This document shows positions 1 through 12,513 of a stretch of 64,000 bases of DNA, piece by piece (within the stretch, counting starts at the first letter, position 1; every line of letters begins with the position of its first letter). A program made the translations under genes and the position numbers. The stretch is from CAVVIH01 sp963748295. GTDB lineage: Bacteria > Acidobacteriota > Vicinamibacteria > Vicinamibacterales > 2-12-FULL-66-21. Location of the stretch: the NCBI GenBank assembly GCA_963748295.1, contig CAVVIH010000006.1, positions 1,426,001-1,490,000 on the forward strand. The letters are read 5' to 3'. The notes under the pieces are model-generated. The model did no database searches. It saw only the letters and a program-made list of their open reading frames with translations, and was not told where the DNA came from.

Positions 1-3049
<3,049 letters not shown>

Positions 3050-3060
3050 ACACACTGCGC

Positions 3061-3090
3061 GCCGGGAAGGTTGTTCCGAACCTTCCCGGC
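3061..3090 (+). terminator. Perfect 12-bp hairpin after the TonB receptor
   Basis: GCCGGGAAGGTT and its exact reverse complement are separated by six bases, 11 bp after the repaired stop codon of the receptor. Position and symmetry fit a transcription terminator or 3' mRNA stabiliser; no T-run follows, so intrinsic termination is not certain. Confidence 0.6.
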
Positions 3091-3095
3091 GTGAT

Positions 3096-3185
3096 CAACT
3101 CCCAACTCCCAACTCCCAACTCCCAACTTCTTCCAACTCCCAACTCCCCACTCCAAGCGCCGAGCGCCGAGCGCCGAGCGCCGAG
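3096..3185. repeat. Low-complexity repeat, AACTCCC and GCCGAGC units
   Basis: About eight degenerate copies of an AACTCCC heptamer are followed by four copies of GCGCCGA. It lies between the convergent receptor and VOC genes and has no open frame of its own. The heptamer family recurs at 44782-44960, there with an inverted partner. Confidence 0.8.
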
Positions 3186-3200
3186 AATGACTCAACGACA

Positions 3201-3606
3201 TCATCGTCTGCGCGCTTCGCTCATTTCCCAGTTGAAGTCGTAGAACACGCGCAGCTGATTGCCGTCCAGATCCGCGACCCTGAACTCACGCAGGTTCCAC
3301 GGTTTGTCCTCCACGGCCTCGATAATCTTCGCCCCGGTATCTTTCCAGCGCTCGAACAGTTCGTCGACTTCCTGTTTGCTGTTGAGATTCAGCCAGACGA
3401 TCACCGGGCCCTGCGGCCCGTCGACGGCGCGGAACGGCGCGTTCGTGAGGAACATTCGGCAATCCCCCTGCGAGATGCCTCCGATCCCGCCGTCATCATT
3501 TCCCCAGTCAAAACTGAATCCGAGTACATTCACGTCAGTACTCCGCGGCTTTGTCGACGTTGCTCACGGGAATCTCGGGAACGGCTTGTGGAAAGTGGGT
3601 CAGCAT
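3201..3606 (-). CDS. VOC/glyoxalase-like protein (one frameshift)
   Basis: Small vicinal-oxygen-chelate protein of about 134 residues, a fold used by glyoxalase I, dioxygenases and bleomycin-type resistance proteins. The start used here is ATG 3606-3604, preceded by GGGAGGT, giving MLTHFPQAVPEIPVSNVDKA, the usual first beta strand. The frame then meets a stop at about 3540; deleting one G gives AAEYYVNVLGFSFDW, the classical VOC helix and strand, continuing to the stop at 3201. The C-terminal strand FRVADLDGNQLRVFYDF is typical, with the metal-ligand type position E/D-G-N. No substrate can be deduced. An annotation without the frameshift repair would begin at 3533 and lose the first strand. 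Confidence 0.8.
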
Positions 3607-3748
3607 TAGACCTCCCGCGCCAGGGAGTGTATTGGATTGCTCCCGGCGGCCTCATTCGCGGCATAATGGCGGTTTCCAGCCCGGTATGGCGTTAGCTCAA
3701 TCGGGTGGAACTGCGGGTCGGGCTGGAGCTGGTAGCTGGGAGCTGTAT

Positions 3749-4630
<882 letters not shown>

Positions 4631-4639
4631 ACCAGACGG

Positions 4640-4742
4640 CGCTGGGCGCTTCGGCGTTGCGGCGCTGGGCCTGCCCACCGTAGCGCGAAGCGCGGAGGTG
4701 GGGCGCTACTGTATTCAAGCGCTCGCTTGGCGAGCGCTTGAA
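4640..4742. repeat. GC-rich dispersed-type repeat with a perfect hairpin
   Basis: Contains repeated GCGCTGGGC/GCGTTGCGGCGCTGGGC words, a CTGCCCACCGTAGCGCG stretch and, at 4714-4742, a perfect 13-bp inverted repeat (TTCAAGCGCTCGC, loop TTG). It separates sseA from the conserved part of sufE and is read through by the sufE frame, forming its odd C-terminal tail. It may also act as a bidirectional terminator. Confidence 0.6.
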
Positions 4743-5162
4743 CCGCTCCAACCATCGACATCAGTCCAAGACCCTTCCCCATCGAGATGTTCTGCCTGAA
4801 GATGCGCTCGACGATCTCGGGCGTGACCTTGGCGACTTCGGCGGCGGGCAGTCCTGAGAGCGTTCGGTCGAGGATCGCGGCCAGCGCTCGAGCCGACACG
4901 CCGGACGGGTTCTCGACCGCGAAGTACAGTTTCAGCGTATCGTCCGGCTGCTTGCGCGCCCAGACGTAGGCGTCCGATTCGCACTGCGGCACCTGGTGCG
5001 ACTTGTCGAATGGACGCAACGCAACCTCCGGCGGGACCTCACGAAACTGATCGGAATAGCTGAGCAGAAGATCCGTCCGATCGCTGGGGTCCGGGAACAT
5101 GTCGAACATCTCGAGAAGCTCGTTCAGTTTCTGGGGCATCGCCATTCCGGGCATCCAACTGA

Positions 5163-5960
5163 TTATCTTACCCGCCACAACCGCGAGAGGGCGATCGCGA
5201 CCGCGACCGTGACGTTGAGCGAATCCACCGCCGCCGACATCGGAATGGTCACGCGTGCATCGGCGCGCGACAGCGAGTCGGCACTGAGGCCGCTGCCTTC
5301 AGCGCCCGCTACCAGCAGAATCCGATCCTCGTGGACCACGTCCGCGGCGAACCGATCGAGAGGAATCGCCTGCGCGTCGGTAGTCAGCGCGACGATCTTG
5401 AAACCCGTGCCACGGAGCGCGGCCCAACCGCCATGCCAGTCGGCAAGCGACGCGAACGGCATCCGCAGCACGGCGCCCATCGACGTTCTCAGCGCTTTCC
5501 TGTAGAACGGATCGCCGCTGGCGGCGTCGAGCAGCACCCCATCTACATCAAACGCCGCCGCGGCTCGAAACGCGCCACCGATGTTGTCCGGATTCCCGAC
5601 GCCCTCGAGACCGACCAGCCGCCGCGTGCCGGCAAATGCTTCAACCGAAGCGGCCGGCGGCCGACGCGCGAGCGCCAGGCAACCGCGATGAAAGTTGAAT
5701 CCCGTGAGCTCTTTCAGGACGCGCTGTGTCGCGACATACACGGGCTGGTCGAGCCGCGCCGCGACAGTCCCCAACGCGTCGAGCGCCGCGGGCGACAATA
5801 GCACCGATTCGATCTGGTATTTGCGCGCAGCGGCCAGACGCTCGAGGAGGAGACGTCCTTCTGCGACGAACAGGCCTTGCGTTTTGAGCCAGGCGTGGTC
5901 GCCGACGCGCCGGTACGGCTCGAGCCGCGGATCGTCCGGCGCGCTGACGGGCAGGATCAC
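5163..5960 (-). CDS. SpoU/TrmH-family RNA 2'-O-methyltransferase
   Basis: Protein of 265 residues with an N-terminal substrate-binding region and a C-terminal SPOUT (alpha/beta knot) domain that methylates ribose 2'-OH of tRNA or rRNA using S-adenosylmethionine. Knot motifs are visible: GVGNPDNIGGAFRAAAAF, LLVAGAEGSGLS and IPMSAAVDSLNVTVAVAIAL. GTG 5960 overlaps the stop of the upstream GNAT gene (GTGA), which decides the start and indicates coupling. The specific target cannot be told from sequence; the domain order fits TrmH/RlmB-like enzymes acting on a single position. Confidence 0.87.
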   Translation of the reverse strand: MILPVSAPDDPRLEPYRRVGDHAWLKTQGLFVAEGRLLLERLAAARKYQIESVLLSPAALDALGTVAARLDQPVYVATQRVLKELTGFNFHRGCLALARRPPAASVEAFAGTRRLVGLEGVGNPDNIGGAFRAAAAFDVDGVLLDAASGDPFYRKALRTSMGAVLRMPFASLADWHGGWAALRGTGFKIVALTTDAQAIPLDRFAADVVHEDRILLVAGAEGSGLSADSLSRADARVTIPMSAAVDSLNVTVAVAIALSRLWRVR

Positions 5961-6554
5961 TCGCCGTTTCGCACGACCGACCGGCGGCTGCGGTGGCTGT
6001 CGAGCACGTGCTGACCGAGCCGCTTCCGGAGGAAGACCTTGGATTCGCCGGTGTCCACCGGGTGCGGGACGAAGCGAATCACGTCGAAGTGCAGCTGCGC
6101 CAGGGTGCTGCGCATCTCGTAGAACTTGTTCTTCGTCTTGGCGATGATCTCGTCGAACCCGTTCTCGAGCGCCCAGACTTCCTGCTCCTCGGTCAGCGCG
6201 CGGAAATGCCCTTGTCCTCGCCAGTCCGTGCGGGTGCCGCCAATCCACTGATAGAGGATGCGCCGCCCGTCGAACTCGACGACGTCGTCGAGCTGCGCGA
6301 CCAGATCGGCGAGCATCGGGTCCCTCTCGACTCCGCGCAGTTCGTGCGCAACCTTGAAGGAGACAGGCACGACCGTCGCCGGATCGTTGGGCAGCGGCGC
6401 TTCCGCCATCAGGATCTGGTGGTCGCGGTTGGACAGCCGCCCAATCACTTCGGATGCGGTCTTCTTGCGCGGAAAATCGAGGAAGAACTCCTCCAGGTAC
6501 TGGATCTCGAGCGCTCCCTGGTGGAGCGAGGTACTGTTTAATCAGATATTCCAC
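5957..6554 (-). CDS. GNAT-family N-acetyltransferase-like protein (5' end disturbed)
   Basis: The core from about 6508 down to 5957 reads LEIQYLEEFFLDFPRKK and then TRTDWRGQGHFRALTEEQE, the latter matching the R/Q-x-x-G-x-G/A acetyl-CoA loop of GNAT enzymes, followed by the helix and AKTKNKFYEMRSTLAQLHF. The first in-frame ATG is only at 6448, inside the fold. Upstream in the -1 frame, GTG 6554 gives VEYLIKQYLAPPGS, which would join the core if one base near 6507 were deleted, the same kind of error as in other genes here. Acceptor substrate unknown. It forms an overlapping run with the methyltransferase and sufE. Confidence 0.65.
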
Positions 6555-6597
6555 TGGCCCAACTATACCTGATTGCCCTGGTTTGCCGGACCCGCCG

Positions 6598-8778
6598 TCA
6601 GCGCCCTGCCGGCCGGTATTCCCGGCTCGTGTGCTCCTTGATCTCGGCTTCCGTGTACCACGCGCGGCGCAGATCGTGCGCCGCGAAGATCCGGATCTGG
6701 TCGGCGCTGTGGCGCGAATCAGGATTCGTGGTCTGCCCGTAGGCGAGCACGGACCAGCCGGTGACCGGTTCGGCGAAATCCACCAGCAGAACCCACGCAT
6801 CGCCGAATCCGAGCAGGCTCGGCCCGTCCGGCAGTTTGCCGGCAATGCGCGCCTGCGAGCCCTGAACCCTGTCGAACCGCATCACGCGAAACGTGCCGTA
6901 GGTCCCATTGGCGCCGTCGCCGGGCAGATCCACGGATCCAAATCTGAACCGATTCACGTCGCCCCAGGCCACCGACTCCGATCCGTATGCAATCCGGGTC
7001 GCGCGCACCGCGGCTTCCAGCTGCCGCACCGCTTCGGCGCGATCCGACAGGCCGGCCGGCGTGCTCGCCGGGTTCAACGGACTCCATCGCTGCGCGAACG
7101 GCTGACGAACCGCATTCGTGTAGGCGTCCCAGAACGCCTGGAACAGCACCGCGCCCCGGCTCTCCGCCGCCACCGTCCCGTCCCACGACTCGAGCGTCGC
7201 CGCGCCGGCGCGCAATTCTTCGGATGGATTCACTATCGCTTGCACCGCTGCCAGCAGTTCGGGCCGGACGCGTTCCGCCAGCAGCATCCGCGTGTTGTAT
7301 TTCAGGCGGATCACGTCGGCTACCGTCATCTTCTTCGCACGCTCGAGGAGATCGAGCGCGAGCTGCGGCCGCAGGGCGAGCGAGCCGCGCTCGAAGTAGG
7401 AGGGGTAGCGCGTCATGTCGATCGGATCCTGCAGCGAGACGAACTGCGGCGGGTTGTTCGCGTTCTGGATGTAACCTCCGGCGGGGTTCAGGAGCTGGGG
7501 CAGTTCATCGATCGAATGCAGCTTGCTCCACAGATCGGCGGATCGCGTCACCTCCACGTCGAGGCTGTAGTCGCCGCCATTCTGGCGGACGGGCACGCGG
7601 CCGTTCCACAGATACAGGATGTTGCCATCCGCGTCCGCGTAGGTGAAGTTCGACGTAGGTACAAGGTTCTGCCCAATCGCGGAGAGCCACTCGCGAAGCG
7701 ATCGCGCGCGGCTGGCGAGATAGAACCCTTCGAAGTACCGCACGCCCAGCCGTGTCGACTTCACCGTGAATACCCGCGTCGACGTTCTGTGGATGACAGG
7801 TCCGAGATGCGTCGACCAGAACGTGCGCGACTCCTTCCGAATCGTCCCGTCGTCGTTCCTCACCCTGATCGACAGATCGCCGCGGGTGAGGCGGATCGAC
7901 CGGCCGTCGAACACATACGAATCCCGCCGCTCCGGATCCACCTGCACCGTCAGCACGTCGTCGAGGTCCGGCGCGTTGTTGGTGGTGACGAAGCCAAGCC
8001 GATCGTTGAAGCCGGCTCGAAGAACCGGAATGCCGGCCAGCGTCGAACCGTAGAAGTCGATTCGGCCGGGCACGCGAACGTGCGCTTCCCAGTAGAGCGA
8101 AGACCACGAGAGATGCGGGTTGCCGAGCAGGATCGGCTTGCCTGACGCCGTTCGCGAGCCGCCGAGCGCGAAGGCGTTGGATCCCGGCTGATCGATCCAC
8201 TCGCTGGCGGGCCCGGGCGCCGATCCGCCCTCATACTTCTGACGCAGTTGTCGCGGCAACGCTGGTCCGCCGAGATCGTTGACCGCCGACGCACGCGTGC
8301 TTGCCAGCACGTCCACTGCCGTGATCTTCGGCATCCACGCGGGAAGCTCGGAGCGGTGCTGCGAGACGTACGCGTTGACGCCGGCCGCGTAGGCGGCGAT
8401 GACCTGCCGATACACGTCCGATACTTCGTCGAGCCCGCGCCGCGCTTCGGCCAGGTTGTCGAAGCGGGCGATGTTGAAGTCGTTCTCGACCCCGCCCTGG
8501 CCGAAGTGCAGTGCGGCTTCTCCCCGCGCGGCGACGTACCTCCGCGCGATCTCGACCGCATGATCCTCGGCCTGCGCATATCCGAACGCGAACGCCGCAG
8601 CTTCCTCTGTCTGCGCAAGAATGTGCGGAACGCCGAAATCATCCCGGCGGATCATGGCTTGGGCGGCAAGCTGGCGGGCGTCGGGCGACGCGACCCGGCG
8701 AGGTCCGCACGCAGCCGCGAAAGCGGTCAGAGAAAGAGCGCTCGCGAGCGCGACGCCGAGGGCGAATCGGGGCCTCAT
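6598..8778 (-). CDS. Penicillin acylase-family lipoprotein (Ntn hydrolase)
   Basis: A 726-residue member of the penicillin amidase/acyl-homoserine-lactone acylase family. Such proteins are cut autocatalytically into alpha and beta chains, the beta chain starting with the nucleophile. Here QPGSNAFALGGSRTASGKP around residue 200 supplies that Ser, with the usual LLGNPHL strand after it; the alpha part starts with IRRDDFGVPHI. The N terminus has a basic start, hydrophobic segment and TAFAAAC lipobox, so it is probably a periplasmic lipoprotein. Candidate substrates are beta-lactams, acyl-homoserine lactones or other amides; sequence alone does not decide. It lies 31 bp after the MFS gene on the same strand. 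Confidence 0.88.
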   Translation of the reverse strand: MRPRFALGVALASALSLTAFAAACGPRRVASPDARQLAAQAMIRRDDFGVPHILAQTEEAAAFAFGYAQAEDHAVEIARRYVAARGEAALHFGQGGVENDFNIARFDNLAEARRGLDEVSDVYRQVIAAYAAGVNAYVSQHRSELPAWMPKITAVDVLASTRASAVNDLGGPALPRQLRQKYEGGSAPGPASEWIDQPGSNAFALGGSRTASGKPILLGNPHLSWSSLYWEAHVRVPGRIDFYGSTLAGIPVLRAGFNDRLGFVTTNNAPDLDDVLTVQVDPERRDSYVFDGRSIRLTRGDLSIRVRNDDGTIRKESRTFWSTHLGPVIHRTSTRVFTVKSTRLGVRYFEGFYLASRARSLREWLSAIGQNLVPTSNFTYADADGNILYLWNGRVPVRQNGGDYSLDVEVTRSADLWSKLHSIDELPQLLNPAGGYIQNANNPPQFVSLQDPIDMTRYPSYFERGSLALRPQLALDLLERAKKMTVADVIRLKYNTRMLLAERVRPELLAAVQAIVNPSEELRAGAATLESWDGTVAAESRGAVLFQAFWDAYTNAVRQPFAQRWSPLNPASTPAGLSDRAEAVRQLEAAVRATRIAYGSESVAWGDVNRFRFGSVDLPGDGANGTYGTFRVMRFDRVQGSQARIAGKLPDGPSLLGFGDAWVLLVDFAEPVTGWSVLAYGQTTNPDSRHSADQIRIFAAHDLRRAWYTEAEIKEHTSREYRPAGR

Positions 8779-8809
8779 GCAGCCGATAGTCTAAAACGCG
8801 TTCAAGCCG

Positions 8810-10093
8810 CTAGGAAGTGGGGCGCGTCGCTTCATCCGGCGGACCTCCCGCGGCCATCTGCTGCGCGACGATCAGATCGCGGGCCGGCCCGCGCAGCTGC
8901 GGCAAACCGGCGCCGAACACCAGGCCGCCGGCGATGCACACGACGCCGCCGGCAGCGACGGTGGCGGGCGCGCCGAGGCGGGTGGCCAGAAACCCGGCCA
9001 TCAGCGCGCCGAGCGGCGCCATGCCCATGAACATCATCGAATACACGGCCATGACCCGGCCGCGAAGGCGATCGGGGACCATCGACTGAATCAGCGTGTT
9101 CGACGAGGCCATTTCCATCATCATGCAGAAGCCGGCGGGCACGAGCAGCAGCGCGGACAACCACAGCGCGCGAGAGACGGAAAAGCCGATCAGGCAGACG
9201 CCGAAGCCCGCTGCCGACAATGCGACCCACCTGCCGAGGCCGCGCACGCTCTTGCGAACCGTCAGCGTCGCCGCGGCTACGAGCGCGCCGACTCCGGACG
9301 CCGACATCAGCAGCCCGTACGAATCGGGCCCGCCATGGAGAATCTCCTCCGCGAAGATCGGCATCAGCACCGAGTACGGCATCCCCATCAGGCTGACGAG
9401 CCCCAGCAGCAGAAGCAGGGCGCGTACGGGCGTCTTCTGCCACGCAAAAGCGAAGCCTTCGACGATGCTGTCCCAGGCAGAAAACATTGACGAGGGAGCG
9501 CCGGACGGCTTGACGTGCATGCGAAGGAGCGCGGCGAGCACGGCGACATAGCTCAGCCCGTTGATCAGAAAACACCAGCCCTCACCCACCGCGGCCACGA
9601 CAAGGCCGGCGATCGCCGGGCCGACGATCCTGGCGCCGTTGACCATCGAGGAGTTCAGCGCGATCGCGTTCGCGAGATCTTCCCGCTCGACCATTTCCGC
9701 AACGAATGCCTGGCGAGCGGGGATGTCGAACGCGTTTGCCACGCCGAGGAGCGCGGCGAGCGTGAACACTTCCCAGACAGCCACACGAGCCGACAGCGTG
9801 AGCGCGGCCAGCAGCAGCGCGAGGACCATCATCGAGGTCTGGGTTGCGATCAGTACGCGGTGACGATTGACGCGATCAGCGATGACGCCGCCGAGCGGCG
9901 CCAGCACGAAGACGGGGATCTGTCCGGCGAAGCCGATCAACCCGAGCAGTGCCGCCGATCCCGTGAGCCGGTAGATCAGCCATGCCTGGGCAACGGTCTG
10001 CATCCAGGTGCCGATCAGCGAGATCAGCTGTCCGCTGATGAAGAGCCGGTAGTTTCGCGCGCGCAGGGACCGGAGCGCGGCGTGAAGACGCAT
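8810..10093 (-). CDS. MFS exporter, EntS-like (MFS_3)
   Basis: Integral membrane protein of 427 residues with about 12 hydrophobic segments. It begins LRARNYRLFISGQLISLIG and carries the loop-2/3 motif GGVIADRVNRHRVL, the signature of the EntS/enterobactin exporter branch, whose members expel siderophores, macrolides or other small molecules. DIPARQAFVAEMV is the matching segment in the first half. It is the first gene of the minus-strand run that continues with the acylase, and its promoter must lie within or next to the large hairpin at 10167-10406. Substrate unknown. Confidence 0.87.
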   Translation of the reverse strand: MRLHAALRSLRARNYRLFISGQLISLIGTWMQTVAQAWLIYRLTGSAALLGLIGFAGQIPVFVLAPLGGVIADRVNRHRVLIATQTSMMVLALLLAALTLSARVAVWEVFTLAALLGVANAFDIPARQAFVAEMVEREDLANAIALNSSMVNGARIVGPAIAGLVVAAVGEGWCFLINGLSYVAVLAALLRMHVKPSGAPSSMFSAWDSIVEGFAFAWQKTPVRALLLLLGLVSLMGMPYSVLMPIFAEEILHGGPDSYGLLMSASGVGALVAAATLTVRKSVRGLGRWVALSAAGFGVCLIGFSVSRALWLSALLLVPAGFCMMMEMASSNTLIQSMVPDRLRGRVMAVYSMMFMGMAPLGALMAGFLATRLGAPATVAAGGVVCIAGGLVFGAGLPQLRGPARDLIVAQQMAAGGPPDEATRPTS

Positions 10094-10129
10094 CCTTTGA
10101 TTCTAATTGGTCGGTGGAGTTCACGGTGT

Positions 10130-10445
10130 TTGAGAAGAGGAGTTGAACGGAGGGCGCAGAGATTTCAACACGGAGTCACGGAGGCGCGGAGTTACACGGA
10201 GTTTTAGATTCAATTCAGCGTGACATGAGTGGCCTGTGGCGCCGCGCTCCGCGCGGCACGAATCGAACAAGATCCGCGAGACAAGTGGCAGCGCCGATCA
10301 GAGCCACTTGTACTCGCGGGTCTTGTCCGATTCGTCCGGCCGGCCGGAGGCCGGCGGGCCACAGGCCACCTCCGTGTTAACTCCGCGTCTCCGTGACTCC
10401 GTGGTGAAAAACTCCGTGCTCTCCGTCCCCTCCTCACCTCTAACA
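10130..10445. repeat. Large nested inverted-repeat element between divergent genes
   Basis: A 354-bp intergenic region is almost entirely a hairpin. The outer arms (10167-10200 and 10371-10406) are made of CACGGAGTCACGGAG-type words and match their reverse complement at nearly every position. Inside them, GTGGCCTGTGGC (10229-10240) pairs with 10358-10369, and 10257-10289 pairs with 10303-10337 with few mismatches, leaving a loop of about 13 bases. The right inner arm, read on the minus strand, encodes DESDKTREYKWL followed by a stop, as if a gene 3' end had been captured. No transposase and no clear target duplication were seen. It separates the MFS and DinB genes, so both promoters probably lie at its edges. 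Confidence 0.85.
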
Positions 10446-10477
10446 CCGTGAGCTCAGTCCGAACTAAACTGACCTCA

Positions 10478-11092
10478 ATGCCAACACTGCCCCCCGATCT
10501 GCAGGACGTGCTGAATCAGATCGACACCCTCGATCGTGCGGCAGACACGCTCGTGACGCCGCTGAGCGACGAGCAGTTTCACTGGCAGCCGGATCAGGGA
10601 CGGGCATGGAGCATCGCGCTCTGCATCGAGCACCTGGCAACGGCGAACCGGGTTTATGCAGCGCCCATGCGCGCCGCGATGGATGCGGCGCGGTCGAGGA
10701 ACCTGAAACGCAAGGGGCCAATCAAGTCCACGCTGTTCGGCCGCATGTTCGCGTCGAGCATGGAACCGCCCGTCAAGCGGCGAATGAAGGCGCCGGCGAA
10801 GATCCTTCCGCCGTCGAACGGCACGCGCACGGACATCCTGAAGCGGTACCACGAGGCGCACGCGAACATCCGCCAGATGATCCTCGAAAGTGCCGACATC
10901 GATGCGAATCGCGCGACGTTCACGAACCCCTTCATTTCCCTGGTTCGTGTGCGTGTGGGGACCGCGTTTCACATCATCGCCGCGCACGACCGCCGGCACC
11001 TCTGGCAGGCGGAGCAGGTTCTGAAGGCGCCCGGCTTTCCCACCTCCGCTGAAGCTAAAGCGACGCCTACTCGAAGTGCCAGTCCTGGTTGA
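10478..11092 (+). CDS. DinB-family protein
   Basis: DinB/YfiT-like four-helix bundle protein of 204 residues. Members bind a metal through three His and many serve as thiol-dependent S-transferases (bacillithiol or mycothiol type); most remain uncharacterised. The pattern is visible: SIALCIEHLATAN in helix 2, and FHIIAAHDRRHLWQAEQ in the last helix, giving the H and HDxxH positions. ATG 10478 is preferred over the upstream GTG 10448 because MPTLPPDLQDVLNQID starts the conserved fold. The 3' end overlaps the convergent GNAT gene by 26 bp. Confidence 0.82.
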   Translation: MPTLPPDLQDVLNQIDTLDRAADTLVTPLSDEQFHWQPDQGRAWSIALCIEHLATANRVYAAPMRAAMDAARSRNLKRKGPIKSTLFGRMFASSMEPPVKRRMKAPAKILPPSNGTRTDILKRYHEAHANIRQMILESADIDANRATFTNPFISLVRVRVGTAFHIIAAHDRRHLWQAEQVLKAPGFPTSAEAKATPTRSASPG

Positions 11093-11606
11093 TGCGCGAA
11101 TACATGTACTGATCGCGAGCCTTGCCGTATTTCACGCTGCTGAGGCGCAGCACGCCCTCGCGTACGTATCCGGCCTTCTCGAGAACCCGCGTCGATCCGA
11201 TATTGTCGGCAAACGGCAGTGCGAACAGGCGCAGGACGTTGAACTGCCGGAACGCGTGCTCGGACACCAGCTCGAGCGCCTCGGTGACGATGCCGCGCCT
11301 CCAGTACTGCTCGCCGAGCCAGTAGCCAATCTCCGCTGAGAACCGCTCGACGTCGGCGCCGCGGACGAATCCGATGCCGCCGGCGGCTTGACCGTCGACT
11401 TCGATGGCCAGGTTGGTGGGGCGTTCAGATGGCGCTCCCGGCACGGCGTGCCTGAGGAAAGCGTTCGCATCGGCGCGCGTATACGGATGGGGAAACTTGT
11501 CCCGCAGATGGCGCGCCACCTCGAGGTTGTTGGCGTGCCGCACCAGCGCCTCGGCGTCCAAAATCCGCCAGGGCCTCACCAGGCAGCGCTGACCCTTGAG
11601 CACCAT
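11067..11606 (-). CDS. RimJ/RimL-type GNAT acetyltransferase
   Basis: Acetyltransferase of 179 residues. LVRPWRILDAEALVRHANN is the usual N terminus, IGYWLGEQYWRRGIVTEA carries the acetyl-CoA pyrophosphate loop, and RLFALPFADNIGSTRVLEKAGYVREG is the last conserved block of RimJ/L and Ard-type enzymes. These acetylate N-terminal amino groups of ribosomal proteins or small amines. The start is ATG 11606, 14 bp after the stop of the metallopeptidase gene, consistent with cotranscription. The same frame stays open far upstream, but there it is only antisense-frame shadow of the metallopeptidase. Confidence 0.87.
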   Translation of the reverse strand: MVLKGQRCLVRPWRILDAEALVRHANNLEVARHLRDKFPHPYTRADANAFLRHAVPGAPSERPTNLAIEVDGQAAGGIGFVRGADVERFSAEIGYWLGEQYWRRGIVTEALELVSEHAFRQFNVLRLFALPFADNIGSTRVLEKAGYVREGVLRLSSVKYGKARDQYMYSRINQDWHFE

Positions 11607-11620
11607 CGAAACCGATCCGT

Positions 11621-12406
11621 TCAGAAGAGCGACCGTCCCGAGGTCCGCAGCCATCGCTCCGCGGCGCGAAACTCCGGGCAGGCGGCTTCGACCAGGCGCC
11701 AGAAGCGGCGCGAATGATTCGGCTGGCGAAGGTGCATCAGCTCGTGGATCAGCACGTAGTCGCGAATGTGCGTCGGCATCTGCACCAGCCGGAAGTTCAG
11801 CGCGATATTGCCGTTCCGCGCGCACGATCCCCAGCGCGACCGCTGGTTCCTGATCGTCACCGCGCCAACGTTGAGGCCGTGCCGGCTGGCGAGCTCGTGC
11901 AGCCGTGGGATCAGCTCGACGCGCGCGAGCTGCTTCAGGTCCGCTTCGATCGCCGCACGTAGATCGATCGCGTCGCTCGTAGAGAATCGGCGGTCGCCGT
12001 AGGCGATGACGACCTCGGCGCCCTGACGGGTGACCTGAATCCGAACCGGCGCGCCGCGCAGGAGAATCCCGGACCCGGCCTGCCACTGAACCGGCGCGTG
12101 CTCGGACCCCACGCGCTGGCGCTCGCGCTCGATCCACTTCTGATTCTCGAGGACGAACGCTTCCGCTTCGCGGCGTGAGCCGCCGCGCGGGACGGTGACG
12201 CGAAGCGTTCCATCGGGACGGACGCGCAGGATGTAGCGGCGCGCGCGCCGCATGCGCACGAACTGTACCCCTTCGACTCGCTGCGCTCGCTCAGGGCAGG
12301 CCCCGTCGATTCGCTGCGCTCGCTCAGACCACGCGCCTTCGGCTCGCTCCGCTCGCTCGGGGCACGCCGGCTGCAGGGGACCGTTGAATGGGAGATCGGG
12401 CTGCAC
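11621..12406 (-). CDS. YgjP-like metallopeptidase with repeat-encoded N-terminal insert
   Basis: Protein of the YgjP/DUF45 family of zinc metallopeptidase-like proteins. The zinc motif is HELMHLRQPNHSRRFW near residue 215: HExxH followed by the third His of the family. ARNGNIALNFRLVQMP precedes it, as usual. The conserved domain begins FVRMRRARRYILRVRP at about residue 48. Between the GTG-start leader MQPDLPFNGPLQ and that point lies an insert encoded by three 33-bp copies of a dispersed repeat, giving the repeated peptide pattern PERAxRxEG. The insert keeps the frame because the period is exactly 11 codons. Role of the family is poorly defined. Confidence 0.85.
   Translation of the reverse strand: MQPDLPFNGPLQPACPERAERAEGAWSERAQRIDGACPERAQRVEGVQFVRMRRARRYILRVRPDGTLRVTVPRGGSRREAEAFVLENQKWIERERQRVGSEHAPVQWQAGSGILLRGAPVRIQVTRQGAEVVIAYGDRRFSTSDAIDLRAAIEADLKQLARVELIPRLHELASRHGLNVGAVTIRNQRSRWGSCARNGNIALNFRLVQMPTHIRDYVLIHELMHLRQPNHSRRFWRLVEAACPEFRAAERWLRTSGRSLF
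12270..12366. repeat. Three in-frame copies of a CTTCGACTCGCTGCGCTCGC repeat
   Basis: Units start at 12270, 12303 and 12336 (period 33, unit about 31 bp) and contain CGCTGCGCTCGCTCAG. Related copies at 36332 and 36354 lie between two ADOP genes. The unit is a partial palindrome with GAGCGAGCGCAGCGAG. Confidence 0.9.
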
Positions 12407-12437
12407 GGACGACGTGGCGCCATTGTAACGCAGGCGC

Positions 12438-12513
12438 CGGAGCGGAGCGGGGGCGTTGGGGTCCCCGCGAGCGACGGCGATGGGGGGTCCGGCGGGGCGA
12501 AGCCCCCCGGACC
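12438..12513 (-). terminator. GC-rich repeat ending in a terminator-like hairpin
   Basis: A stem GGTCCGG/CCGGACC with a GAA/TTC loop at 12486-12513 directly abuts the ADOP stop codon. The preceding CCCCGCGAGCGAC words are shared with 47367-47416 downstream of the LytTR gene, so this is a dispersed family that sits at gene ends. No T-run is present. Confidence 0.6.

Noticed and set aside
3683..3745. tRNA-like string GTTAGCTCAATCGGGTGG
   Set aside because: It resembles a D-arm, but the D stem does not close properly, and no anticodon arm or TTCGAAT-type T-arm follows.
6598..10093. Quorum-quenching operon (acylase plus exporter)
   Set aside because: The two genes are adjacent, but nothing in the sequence shows acyl-homoserine lactones as substrate, and no luxI/luxR genes are near.
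10130..10445. Insertion sequence or integron attC site
   Set aside because: No transposase or integrase, no conserved core sites (GTTRRRY) and no clear target duplication; only the hairpin is supported.
11607..12137. N-terminal extension of the GNAT frame
   Set aside because: The extension is an Arg-rich shadow of the metallopeptidase gene on the same strand; the GNAT fold starts at ATG 11606.
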